From assembly GCA_914767715.1 (NCBI GenBank), contig OU612073.1, forward strand, positions 3,534,001 to 3,598,000: a DNA stretch of 64,000 nt. Reading direction: 5' to 3'. How positions within the stretch are numbered: position 1 is the stretch's first letter; each line of letters starts with the position of its first letter. Positions 12,401 to 22,335 of this stretch are shown piece after piece. Made by a program: the position numbers and the translations under genes. A model generated the notes under the pieces. It searched no databases. It was not told where the DNA came from and saw only the letters and a list, made by a program, of their open reading frames with translations. The stretch comes from Membranipora membranacea (Eukaryota; Bryozoa; Gymnolaemata; Cheilostomatida; Membraniporidae).

Positions 12401-13944
12401 TCTCGTTGGGAGGAATAGCACTTTGTGTTTATATCCCGTACGATGCCACAAAAGAAGGTGGAATTTTCTCAAGTTCATGGACGCCTATTCAAAGAGCAAT
12501 ATATGAGACTCTGTGTAAATCAGGATGGGCTATCTGTCTTGGATGGATAATATTTGCAAGCAACACCAATTGTAGAGGTAATTATTGTCAGCGAGTTGCT
12601 GTACAACGTTGTGACCAACCATGATACTAAATGTAATATATTACATTGTCCTTGATTACATTTTTTTATCTTTTCCACTCCTATACGTTTATTTTGATGC
12701 ACCATGTCTGTACTTGTCTGTGAAGTTGGCACACTGTTTGTATGTTCCACTATTAATTTCAGGTCCAATCGGTGATGTGTTGAGTTGGCCAGGTTGGGCC
12801 CCGTTATCTAAACTGACATATGCTGCATATCTAATTCATCCGCTTGTTCAGTATCTGGACTGGAGAAACAGATTCACACTCATCTACTATGATGACCTCA
12901 GCATGGTAAGACTAAAGCTGTGGGTATACAGAGCGATGTAATCACAGGCCGATGGCATGTCTAGACATGCTCAGCCGATCTCACACTGCTATACAGGCCT
13001 ATGAGTTAGTACACGATGGTCTAGTGAGTCATAGTGGGGTCATAAATCAGGTGCCTAGATTGACCAATGAACTACCTCAGTTCAATCGATTGACCAATGA
13101 TATTTAATGGGCGTGTTAACAAATGACCGGATATAGATGTCATATTAAATCCGGGTCTTTGCCACTTTGAATCTTCACCAAATAAAATTTCAGTCTTCTG
13201 TAAAATTGATTTTCCTATGCTATACTATGGATGTCATGTCAGGACAGCTTCCATTTACAAGTGATACAGCTATTACCTTCCATATTTTCACTACAGCACC
13301 ACTCCCATCTTTGAAGTTATGGTCTTTTTTATCATAAATAGGAGGATGTGATTTTACTACAGATATTATCAACTCCTCCATTTCTGATAGCCTGTCAGAG
13401 TTGATAGATGACGTGTTTAACCGCGTAATTATTGAAGCAAGCAATCAACAACCAATCAGCATAGAGGATCGTCCAGATCACTCGGGCGAAAGACCAACAA
13501 GTTCGATGTCCACTTAACACGAGTAATCACTCGCGCAGATCCACCGATTAACCACTCGTGACCCCAAATCGATGTAAAAATCGTCCTGTGTAGCTACAAC
13601 TTTATAATTGGAATCATTTATTAAATTATCTTAATTTAGTTTATTTTAATTACCTTGATCTTTTGCTTCACTAAATTGTCAGAATAAAAGGAGTAAAAGT
13701 CCTGAGACAGTCTGCACAGGACTTAGGCGAATCAAATTTAAAGCACAAAGCTACTTGATATTCATAGGTCTAGTTTATTGTTTGCATTGGCAGCCATTTA
13801 ATGCATTACTATTATTTGTTGTTGTAGACTTTTGATGATATCTACACTGTGTTTATATCATACGCCATCGGAGCTGTTCTCCATCTGCTGCTTGAGGCTC
13901 CAATGCTTGGACTCGAGAAAATAATCCTCCCAAGACGCAAGTGA
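439..13944 (+). CDS. NRF-6-like membrane acyltransferase, 5' partial, 25 exons
   Basis: Multi-pass acyltransferase-3 protein of the nose-resistant-to-fluoxetine type, thought to acylate or move lipids in membranes; substrate unknown. Exons: 439-540, 957-1088, 1358-1477, 1906-1995, 2552-2791, 3081-3182, 3401-3646, 3867-4049, 4521-4701, 5186-5385, 6030-6120, 6664-6766, 7041-7191, 7725-7851, 8108-8188, 8585-8761, 9183-9282, 9780-9881, 10471-10642, 10910-10989, 11484-11585, 12010-12121, 12373-12577, 12763-12905, 13828-13944. They join in frame to about 1152 residues ending in PRRK and TGA. Residues 1-405 are helical and without a recognised domain. About 406-597 is the NRF domain (IDAWGKPPSGIL, GICLPDSC). 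A membrane segment (SFFFGFLLGTVIICTIA) and a charged linker follow. The acyltransferase domain starts near 717 with ALDGIRFLSMTWVILGH, which keeps the conserved His, and continues with RYIRLLPLYAG, KPYARIGPYLIG and YAAYLIHPLVQ. The first eight exons are phase 0. The 3182/3183 donor is GC. The start codon lies upstream of the window. Confidence 0.92.
735..817. repeat. Inverted repeat (29-base arms) in NRF-6-like intron 1
   Basis: Arms 735-763 and 789-817 are reverse complements with one mismatch and are separated by a 25-base loop. It lies inside the first visible intron of the acyltransferase gene. It could be the core of a small MITE or a chance-retained foldback; no target duplication was identified. 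Confidence 0.7.
2285..2504 (+). mobile_element. tRNA-derived SINE with 19-base target duplication
   Basis: A 220-base insertion in the intron between exons 4 and 5 of the acyltransferase gene. The head is tRNA-like, with a B box around GTTCGATTCCC. The body contains CAGGAAGAGCATCCG at 2359-2373. The flanks 2266-2284 and 2505-2523 are 19-base direct repeats with one mismatch, as expected from LINE-driven insertion. No poly-A tail is present. It differs from the other SINE family in this window (44.8, 51.1, 54.0 and 56.8 kb). Confidence 0.8.
5786..5965. mobile_element. Small MITE-like repeat, copy 1
   Basis: This intronic segment (before exon 11 of the acyltransferase gene) resembles 9325-9450 in another intron of the same gene. 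Both share GCCAGGTCACTG followed by a tract around AGTGAAA[C/T]TGAATTA. In the 9.3 kb copy the ends form inverted repeats around GAGAGCCA-TGCCAGGTCA. This copy's right end is more degraded. The family is unknown. Confidence 0.45.
6780..6914 (+). repeat. 8-base minisatellite, about 17 copies of GCCAGTCG
   Basis: A nearly perfect octamer array. It begins about a dozen bases after the splice donor of exon 12 of the acyltransferase gene and is GC-rich in an AT-rich intron. Because the unit has no stop codon, several frames stay open with a repeating SASRPVGQ-type peptide. These frames are not genes; normal splicing at 6766 removes the array. Confidence 0.95.
9041..9150 (+). repeat. Degenerate AATGC-type pentamer microsatellite
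   Basis: A run of AATGCA/AATAC/AATGT units of about five bases in the intron just before exon 17 of the acyltransferase gene. It ends some 30 bases before the acceptor at 9182. No coding potential. Confidence 0.85.
9325..9450. mobile_element. Small MITE-like repeat, copy 2
   Basis: The better-preserved copy of the repeat also seen at 5786-5965. Its two ends are inverted repeats containing GAGAGCCA and TGCCAGGTCA. It sits directly after exon 17 of the acyltransferase gene. No target duplication was resolved by eye. Confidence 0.5.
12913..13606. other. Block of about 690 bases present only in unit A
   Basis: Directly after the donor of acyltransferase exon 24, unit A has about 690 bases that unit B lacks. 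In B the sequence passes straight from GTAAGACT to TGTAATTGGAATC at 30607-30625. It holds the MADF-like fragment listed separately. No terminal inverted repeats or clear target duplication are visible, so insertion in A and deletion in B are both possible. Confidence 0.75.
13220..13444 (-). pseudogene. MADF-domain-like fragment
   Basis: An open frame of about 74 codons on the minus strand, within an intron of the + strand acyltransferase gene. Its middle (EELIISVVKSHPPIYDKK, then a Trp-containing segment WKVIAVSL) has the spacing of the start of a MADF domain, a DNA-binding fold found in transcription factors and in PIF/Harbinger accessory proteins. The rest of the domain is missing and there is no gene structure around it. 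It is probably a transposon- or retrocopy-derived scrap. Confidence 0.4.
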
Positions 13945-15037
13945 TTTCTACATGACATGAAACAACACTACTGATACAATGATTCTTTTTACTTATCCAA
14001 ATTTATAGTTTGAGTTTTTTTCTAGATAATACTTTCCAAAATGAACATCACAAATCCATCAAATGTCTAGTCTATCAGAATCCGACTGCCATTAAAATAT
14101 GAAATATAATTATTAAACCAGATCACTGGCACCGGAATTATGCTCATAATCACAGCCATAAAAAGAATGAAGAAAACACGTAAATAGATAAGGAATATGA
14201 TATATGAGATCATGCTCGGTAATGTTATGCACAAAACATAGGTCTGATCAAAAAATGCACAGAACATAGGTGTGAAGAAGAAAACTGAACAAGGATCTCT
14301 CTATTTGTTCGGCCGCTTGTAAAGAGACGGTATTGAGATAAAAAAAAGGGTAATTACAAATAACAATGCAATAACGAACGGTTCATCTGCGAGAAGCTTT
14401 CAGCCTGATGTACACTATGTCAATACGGTTGAGATAGCATATATCTAGTTTGAAAAGGAAACTATATATATTAGTTATCTAAAAGTTTCAACAATAAGCA
14501 ATAATCACATCCCAAGATGCTGTTTTGGTTATATGACCTGTTTAAAAATGTGTAGAACAGATTTCATGAGAAAATACCAGCCTGCAAACATTAAATGAAG
14601 CTCGACACTGATAACAGTAGTTTACAATTTCTTGGAAGCAGGAAAGTTTTTATAATTATTTCCCAATGTATCAAGAACACTCAAGACAACAGCTAAACAA
14701 TAGGCAATATAAATGCAAATGTAAACAAAGCTATCACACTTTGATAACTATTCGTCTTTTGTTTTCAATGAGATTCCACCCAATAAGAGATCATGCCCAG
14801 GGGCGTATATTCTAAAAATTTTCACTCACTGACTTTTTAGAGATGAGCATAATGATCGGGCGCAGCCCGATCCACACGCCGTAGGCGTGGCGGGGATCAT
14901 GCATGCTCTCAGAGTGGATATTTTTTGCTTGAAAATAATCATGCGTTTTTGGGGTAAATTCATGTGTGTTGATGTGACACAATAAACAACTTTGCAGGTT
15001 TCTGAACACAGGGTATTTATTATTTTACTTTAGATCA

Positions 15038-15171
15038 GATATGCAAAAATTTCCGTGGTGGGAGGGCGCTTAAGCGCCCCTCCCACACCCTCCCCGCCAC
15101 GCCTACGGCGTGTGGATCGGGTGTGGGAGGGGCGCTTAAGCGCCCTCCCACCACGGAAATTTTTGCATATC
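15038..15171. repeat. Perfect 53-base-arm palindrome inside the hAT-like MITE
   Basis: Arms 15038-15090 and 15119-15171 are exact reverse complements, with a 28-base loop. The loop with its last flanking bases (15091-15121) is itself an exact reverse complement of 14866-14896 in the same element. The arms and loop are GC-rich, unlike the surroundings, and contain the self-complementary GGGCGCTTAAGCGCCC. Confidence 0.95.
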
Positions 15172-15286
15172 GGTAGCAAAATAGTGCAAGCAGAGAGGTA
15201 TTTCAATAGCTCACTGAGCTGTTGTGTACTTTCAGAAAACAACTCAATAGCAGTAGAAGATTACGGGAAAAATTTTGAAAAAAAAC

Positions 15287-15370
15287 TGACCTAAATGGGA
15301 TTCGAACCCACAACAATCTGATTTTCAGTGATTATAAAGCAGACGCTCTACACACTGAGCTATTCAGTCA
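15287..15370 (-). tRNA. tRNA-like sequence, Ile(UAU)-like, probably a pseudogene
   Basis: On the minus strand this reads as a tRNA. It has an acceptor stem with six of seven pairs, a D-arm TAGCTCAGTGTGTAGAGC, a T-arm with GGGTTCGAATCCC, and an anticodon loop TTTATAA followed by about 10 extra bases where a tRNA-Ile(UAU) intron would sit. It lies inside the hAT-like MITE, so it may be the remains of a SINE head carried by the element. I doubt it is a functional tRNA. Confidence 0.55.
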
Positions 15371-15516
15371 CTCACGGAAATCCATGGGCCGTGAGTGCTA
15401 ATATACGCCACTGATCATGCCTGCACTATCTTCACTCGATTGGCTGAGAGTATCAGTGAGAAAAGAGAACGTTCTAAAATAGTGATATCGTTATTTTTGA
15501 GTCTGCGTTAGGCAGG

Positions 15517-15525
15517 TTTAAAAAG
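15517..15525 (+). promoter_or_regulatory. TATA-like box upstream of MAM-A
   Basis: TTTAAAAAG lies 66 bases before the MAM-A start codon. The same motif stands 66 bases before MAM-B (32444-32451) and 70 bases before the more diverged MAM-C (42616-42624). That conserved position supports a core promoter role; the transcription start itself is not visible. Confidence 0.45.
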
Positions 15526-15582
15526 TGAAAATTCACTCCTTCTTCATTCATTCCTCTTCTTGAACTACAACAAACCGGTATC

Positions 15583-18500
15583 ATGGTTGTCCGCTTAATT
15601 GTCCTCTGCTGCTACGTCTACGGTGAGTAAAATCTAGTAGGGATCGTAGAGATCATGGAAGCAATTTAAATTGTCATATTGAACTGTAATATTGTGTTTT
15701 TAAATTTGCAGGTAGGGTATTCGATTTATCTGTCCAAAACTACTTGGTTTAAAAGCCAATTTAGATATCCTCATGTCTCTTTCAAAACTATTCTTAGTCA
15801 AGGGGTGATGCTTGGGAAACTGAACCTTACTGTTTGCATTTCAGTTGCACTTGGAGCAACTTCAGAAAACACTGAGGTTTTCCGCTGCGATTTTGAAACC
15901 GACCAATGTTCTCTCAGATACATCAGTAGTCCTAAACGGTTTGGGCCATATTGGACAAGAGTGAGAGGAATTGGAATGCAGAGTCCTAGGATGCCAGGTG
16001 AGATTTTAATGATTTGAGTGCTTACATTATAATTAATTTGCCCACATGAGTTTTTTCTATGCCAGCAGTTGACCCCTATATGTTCTCGTCGCAATGAAGC
16101 GACACAGATTACAGCAAATGTAGACTTCCTGTTCAAAATTTGGAAGTAAAGTGTGCCTATTTGAGGCATGGTTCATTATGACCTTTAGTAATTCCTAGTA
16201 AAAGTCTCGCTTCATGGTAATACCTATAATTTCTCTTCATTACCATAATTTAGGTATTTGTATTGGTGTTGGTATTTCAATACTAGTTGTCATTCAATTT
16301 CCAATTCAATCACCTCTCCCATTATTTTCCCCATATTCAGCGCATACCTCTGTAGAGGATTTTAAGGGGGTTACCCTAAGGCTGCGATACCCGCCAATAC
16401 AACCACGCATATTGCTTATTTATACTGAGTACGCCGACTCTCTATATCCGGCATGATAAATGGGGGGAATATGGACAATCTAATGATCTAATTTATCCAG
16501 CAAAATAAATGGAAGGGAAAGGATATAGTTAAAATGAATAACCTAATTTATCTGGCAAGATAAATGGGGGGATATGGATAAAATATTAACCATATTTATC
16601 TGGCAAGATAAATGGGAGGAGGGAATGGCTCTGGGTTATAACTATCCCTGCAAGATAGCTGGGAGGATAACTGGACTCAAATTCAGGTCCATGGTTGCAG
16701 TGGTGCAACGGGGCCTCTACCTACTACCCACAGGAGGCTACTGTCCAACAACAGAATACAACAATGCAACATTATGTCAAGGCAGGGAGGTCTGCCAGCA
16801 GGCAGAACTCAATAACTTACTTCACTGGGTTGAATTCAGTATGGCACTTTATTGGTTATCTATAGACCAGTTTAAAATATAAGTGTGACTGCTTCAGCTG
16901 CAAACTACTAACTGGTTTGATTACACTCGTGTTTAGTTATTAAAAGTATGTCGGGCATATGTAACATGTAGTCTGTCCCAACAAGCTTTGTACGGTGGGG
17001 GGGGGGGGGGACAAAGCTTGGCAACTCTCGCACTGCTCGATGTCGAGCAGCAGATATTAAATATTGTCTTCTCTTGAACTCGGCTAGACAATTTCTTTAT
17101 CAGACTAATTAATTTGTATAGGAAAACTGAGTTGTGTTCCTGAAAAGACAACTCTGTTTTCCAAGACAAATTGATAAGTGTGATAAAGAAGTTATCTACC
17201 CGATCGCAAGAGAAGACAATATTTAATATCGGCTGCTCGATATCGAGCCATGCAAGAGTTGACAAGCTTTGTTCCCCTCCCCACACCGAACAAATCTTGT
17301 TGTGACAGGCTAATGTAACATAATATCAGCTATGGGAAATTCCATAACTGTGGAAAATTTCCATGGTTGGGTTTGTAAAAGTTAACATTAGATAAGTTAC
17401 TAAAATGATGAGATGGGAAGACAACTAACATGATACATGAATTCACCAACATGAGTTTTGTCTGTGCCAGCAGATGAACCCATATGTATGCCTGACTCAA
17501 GGAAGAGACACAGATTACAGCAAATGTGGACATCCTGTTCACATTGCGGAAGTAAAGTGTGTTTATTTGAGGCATGTTTGATTATGACTGCTTTAGTTCG
17601 TAGTAAATGATATAACTTCATGGTAATACCTATGATTTTTCTTAATTACCATGATAATATAGGTATTGGTATTTACATACTAGTTGTCTTCCCAATTCAT
17701 GACAAAAATCACCTCTCCCATTATTGGCCCCGAATTCAACACTAGTCTAGCTTCACATACGTCCAGCCATTCATGCGCTCTTCTCATAACAAAGTAACTT
17801 CTTCATTTCCTAATGCTACTAGTGTTTATTTCACGTTTTTAATTTTACAGATGGGTATCTTGGCGTTTTTACTACTAACCGATGTTTAGAAGGGTCTTGG
17901 GCAGACTACGTTGTCCCTGTAGAATTGAATGGAGTGTTCTGTCTGCAGTTCTGGTACAGGATACTGGGAAGAGATGCTAGACCTCTGACAGTCGTAACCA
18001 AGCATCTTACTGGAGACTCACAGATCATTTGGACAGGGGAGACCAATTTTACTACACAATGGATATTTGCCAATGCAACCATTGATATTAACCAGAGTAA
18101 AACATCTAAGGTAAACTCATGATCCAATCAGGCAAACATGCCAGGTTCCCTTTGTGAAAAAACATCATATAGGGCAACTATCCATGTGGCAATTCTGAGA
18201 ACCCTGTTCTGGAGTTAAAGCTATGTCACTCGTATGACAGCGCAAAATCAAACTATTGATTCTCTTATTTTATATGCAAGTTTCGAGTTCGACCCTTTGG
18301 TTCCATTATTCAACTTGGTTATGGCACAAAGTAGGTAAATAAGCTCACAATCCTAAAAATCATCCAAGAAGACCTGGAAACGAATGCTAAAATTATGTAT
18401 TGCTGGTTGATCAACCACTCATATGGTGCTAGAACTTACTGTGCAAGACCCTATGATGGTTAAGTTTAGGCAATGTGACTCAAAAACTTAACATTCAACA

Positions 18501-21500
18501 AAAAACAATCGTAATCACTTAATTATTTCAGGTAGCATTCAGGGCAATTCGTGGGGGAAAAAGCGATGGTGAAATAGCTCTCGATGATATATCCATACTG
18601 CCTGGCGATTGTGAATCACCATGGATACCGGAGACAGATGATACGCTAAAGACAGCCTCTGGTAAGGAAAACTCACAATTGTATTAGGAAAACTCACAAT
18701 TAGGTAAGGAAAACTCACAATTAAGTAAGAAAAACCCACAATTAGGTAAAGAAAACTCTTAATTAGGGAAGGAAAACTCACAATTAGGTAAGAGTAAACC
18801 AAAATACGGTTGATGTTGCTGAAATTCTGTTTGAATTGTATGTTGTGTCAGTTAATATCTTAGGCTCATGTTTTCTAATGCTGTTTGTGTTGTTGTTTAT
18901 GTAACCATGTCTGCTGGTTGTTATTGTTAGCTTGCTATTGCTCCAGATATGATGTCATTTCTGGGACTCTGAGCTATTGTGTTGATGATATAGATCATGT
19001 TTACAAACAATGATCACATTTCGTTTCAAGGATTGGTAGATGATATTGACCACATCTTCTGTACATTTGACTCAAGCAATGACACAGGAATCTGGAACAA
19101 ATACTGCAGTGGATGGACTCAGATAAAAGACAATAATTATCTCAGTGATCGCTATGGCTGGAGAAAAGGATCACGGGCCAAAAATGGTGAGAGAAGTGTG
19201 ATGTTTTGTTATCAATAATTGCAAACGGTAATTTCTCAAAACGTTGCACAGATTTGAAGTGGTCTTGCCACAAACTTCAGAGAATGGGACAAATACCTGA
19301 TAAGTTATCAAATCATGTAATTTCATGGAGAAAAAGCAACCTGGTTGCTGAAATAAAAACTTCATGAGCTATATATATAGAAAATTATGAGGAGATTGCT
19401 TCAAATGTTTTTCTCACAAAGTTACTTTTTCTTCAAACAGGTCCAAACTCTGATCACACTACTGGTACAGGGAGCTTCCTCTATCTGAACACGAATCCGT
19501 TCTATCTCCCTAGTCCTTTAGTCACAAGATTTACCTACAATTTCGGGAAAGAAGCTTGCGGACTTGTCTTCACAATGTTCTACTTTATAAGAGAGGCCAA
19601 ACTTGGAAATCTAGCAGTTACTTATAGAGAAAATATTTATTATCGAGTGTATTTATTAAGGGAGAACTCATTGAAAACTATGAGCTCAAGACAGTGGACA
19701 CAATTCAGTATGACTATTAACAACCCTGTCACAGAGGTATGTGGCTGTTTCATCTCCATGTTTGTCGTAATGTATAATCTGTCTTCCGCCATGCGTCTTT
19801 TGAAGAAGTCATAGAGAGAAGACTAGTCAAATTATGTTAACTGATGTGGTAGTCTCATATAGTCTCATAGTAAACATGTGGGTATCACACAAGATGATGC
19901 AAAAAATCCCATCGGGCAGAAGAGTGATGGAATCCTATGCTGTATTACATGCAAAGTCGTTATGGATCACTTATCAATGTTATGTTAGGCATTGAGATGG
20001 AAATGGTTATGCTCTTAACTCACATATACCATCAAACCCTGCTTTCAGAATCATTCTCCATTTCAATTTCAGCTGGCTGCACAACATTGATCTATAATAT
20101 CCTGCTGTTCCCATGGTTAAAGTAAATTTGACTGAAAGTTTCATCAATTTATCGTGCTCATAATGGTGAGATAATTTGGTCTTGAATTAGCTGAATTTTG
20201 GGATCTAGTTTGATGCAGCGGTTTCTTCCTATGTTTCAGATTGCTATTGTGGGATCTTTAGGATACGGAGACAAAGGTGGCATTGCAATCGACGACATCA
20301 CTATCACATCATCTCATTGCCCCGGTTCCTTACCTTTGAAAACTACAAAATCGACAACACCTGTCTCTCTCCCCGAGCCTACATTCAAGAACTATCTTAC
20401 TTCAAAAGAAATTTACTCTACAAATTCTGACACAATAAGATACTATCATTCTACTCTAAATGACCCTATGACCTCATCAAAACTATCTTCTACTACGGTG
20501 TCTTATCCCTTGACCTTGAATTCGAGAGAACCAAATTCCGCTGTACAATATCATACACCCAATCACCACATGATAATGCCTAATTCCTCTCCGCCCTCCT
20601 CACCTTCTGTCTATGATAACTTCACCACAACAGAGTCATTGGGTGGAACTAATCACGAAACACCCTCAACCCCCAATATCATCAACAACGTGACAAAATT
20701 ACCATATGCTACAGAATCTGCTCTAAACTTGTTTCACCAAGAACAGGATATAATTGGAACAGATGTGACGCTGCCAGCAGCTATAATAGGTAGGATTGCA
20801 GCTATCCATTGCATGTCCTGTCTTCAATGATTGAACCTCACGATTCGCCACACCAATTGGACTACAGGCATTAAATTGGAAATATCTTAACAAAATTATA
20901 ACTAGCACTACTATTGCTCTTGTTTTTATTGTATCTGAGAATTGTCAAAAGCTTCGGACATCATATAAAGGATTCCAATACTTTCCCGTCAAAATCATGA
21001 AAACTTAGAATACTGCCTTCTGCCTCAAACCATCTCAACATATTTTTTCTCTTGTAGAGGGGACACCCTGGTTTGTATGGCTTATTACTGGGCTAGTACC
21101 TGTTTTGCTCTTGATTGTGCTCATCATAGCCTATAAGTTCGTCCTTGAAAGGTAGGTTGCATTTGTTTTTATTAATCACCATGAAATATCATCATCATTT
21201 TTAATTAAAATTTTGAAATGTCCTTATCTCACTAATGGTACATAACAGACACCTCGGTATTGAAACAAGGCTGAACTAAAAATTAGTTTTTATAATACAA
21301 CTTTGGTGTAGGGAAATTGTTCGGTAGGGTCATTCAGTTAATACGTGTGCTGCTTGCTGATGCAAATCATCAATATCACTTTGCCTAAAATTATTCCTCT
21401 TTTGGCCTTTTAAATTCAATTAAATTGGACCAAAATCTTGAGGAGGTATACACATGAGGGTTTTGGGGCTGGAAATCGCCTTGCAGTGAATAGCAAGCGA

Positions 21501-22010
21501 GCTAACTGATTGCACCAATATCATCACCCCCAAAAATTAATGGGTTTATGGCGCTAATTAGCATGCCTGCTATTCACTACACAGAGTTGTGTTCTCTCGT
21601 CCCATAGTTCAGTCAACTCCCTGACAACCTTCTAAAACAAAGCCTACGTGTTAGGGTTGTTGGCCTTACATGGCTCATTGCTGGGACCCCTTGTAGTGAG
21701 TTTTTAGCTGACTTTCCAGGTTTTCAGCATGTCTTTCCATGCTGTCACATGTCTTTCCATGAGTTAGTCATAGGAGGTTTGTAGTTCCATCAATGAGTTA
21801 GCGATTTAGAAGCGAGACCTGGTGTTTGTTTTGTTCACCTACCGAGTGAACGATCAGGTTGAGAGTTTGACTGTATTCAACTGAACAACCCCAAACTGCT
21901 ATGGACTGATAATATTAGTATATTTCTTTACCTTTAGGAAACGACGCCAATGGGCTCCAACCAAGATATCCCTGTCACATGTCCTAGTGCTAGATGCTAC
22001 TGAAAGTTAA
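15583..22010 (+). CDS. MAM-A: two-MAM-domain type I membrane protein
   Basis: MAM domains are extracellular adhesion and receptor modules. Exons: 15583-15622, 15845-15997, 17851-18110, 18532-18661, 19031-19186, 19441-19736, 20240-20789, 21058-21151, 21938-22010, giving 583 residues. Exon 1 is a signal peptide (MVVRLIVLCCYVY). Exons 2-4 form MAM 1 (FRCDFETDQCSL ... GEIALDDISILPGDC) and exons 5-7 form MAM 2 (FCTFDSSNDTG ... GGIAIDDITI). Both domains have the same internal intron phases (1, 0), pointing to domain duplication. Exon 7 continues into a Ser/Thr/Pro-rich, probably O-glycosylated stalk of about 160 residues. Exon 8 is the membrane segment, and exon 9 gives a short basic tail (RKRRQW). 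Compared with MAM-B, exon 2 is 18 bases shorter and unlike in its second half. Ligand unknown. Confidence 0.92.
16041..16345 (+). repeat. Intronic direct repeat in MAM-A intron 2, first copy
   Basis: This segment is a diverged direct copy of about 17444-17741 in the same intron. Shared stretches include ACACAGATTACAGCAAATG and CACCTCTCCCATTATT. The pair is also present in MAM-B (about 32976-33276 and 34479-34772), so it predates the segmental duplication. It contains no exon and no recognised domain. Confidence 0.75.
16446..16625 (+). repeat. Intronic minisatellite of dyad-symmetric units
   Basis: About three to four irregular units of roughly 50-60 bases, each containing TTATCTGGCAAGATAAATGG or a variant. 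The core TTTATC-TGGCAA-GATAAA is nearly self-complementary. It is also present in MAM-B at 33388-33565. It sits in MAM-A intron 2. Confidence 0.7.
16971..17310. mobile_element. Foldback MITE with TA duplication and poly-G arm
   Basis: A 340-base element flanked by TA, with ends starting G(C/T)CTGTC and long imperfect inverted arms (CAACAAG, a run of G, ATATTAAATATTGTCTTCTC on both arms). The TA duplication suggests a Tc1/mariner-type mobiliser. It is present in both duplication units, so it predates the duplication, but the unit B version is rearranged. Confidence 0.75.
17444..17741 (+). repeat. Intronic direct repeat in MAM-A intron 2, second copy
   Basis: The partner of 16041-16345. The MITE at 16971-17310 and the minisatellite lie between the two copies. 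It ends about 110 bases before exon 3. Confidence 0.75.
18661..18797 (+). repeat. 21-base minisatellite that repeats the splice donor of MAM-A exon 4
   Basis: About 6.5 units of a 21-base motif (GGTAAGGAAAACTCACAATT plus A). The first unit begins at the exon/intron boundary, so its GTAAGG is the donor of exon 4. Later units repeat GTAAGG, GTAAGA or GTAAAG. The homologous array in MAM-B has about 5.5 units. Reading through the first donor meets an in-frame TAG within about 25 bases. Confidence 0.9.
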
Positions 22011-22313
22011 AGGCAGATATAAGTATAGAGTATTATCTGTCTGCAGTAGCTAACATGATACAGATTTGATAGTGATTGGAATACTTTTGGTTTGATAATA
22101 ATTCAAATTTGAACCAAACAATTTGATATTACACCATTTAGTTTTTTCTACTGTATATACGAGTATATGAAATATTGTGTATACAATATCAATTCCGTTG
22201 AGAATCGTTTCATAGCGTTCATTGATTTAACTGTATTGTTGAGACTTTTATAATTCCTTTTGGTAATAAGCTTCTCAATACCTAAATTTACTGTCAACTA
22301 GTTCTTTACACAT

Positions 22314-22319
22314 AATAAA
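22314..22319 (+). terminator. Candidate poly-A signal of MAM-A
   Basis: AATAAA about 300 bases after the stop codon. It is kept at the same place in unit B (39326-39331). It is the nearest good match downstream, but cleavage was not observed. Confidence 0.4.
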
Positions 22320-22335
22320 CGAGGAATCAAGAGCA

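Larger units (their letters stand above)
14798..15413. mobile_element. Non-autonomous hAT-like MITE (8-base target duplication)
   Basis: A 616-base insertion between the acyltransferase gene and MAM-A, absent from unit B, where the empty site reads ATCATGCC once. The flanks 14790-14797 and 15414-15421 are both ATCATGCC. The ends are inverted: CAGGGGCGTATATT on the left and the complement of CAGTGGCGTATATT on the right. Eight-base duplications and CAG-G ends fit hAT elements. It has no transposase. It carries a nested GC-rich palindrome and a tRNA-like sequence, listed separately. Confidence 0.88.

Noticed and set aside
15287-15370. A functional tRNA-Ile gene with intron
   Set aside because: The innermost anticodon-stem pair and one acceptor pair are mismatched and it sits inside a MITE, so a tRNA-derived fragment is more likely.
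18661-18797. CRISPR-like array
   Set aside because: Units are contiguous without spacers, lie in a eukaryotic intron and vary internally; it is a minisatellite.
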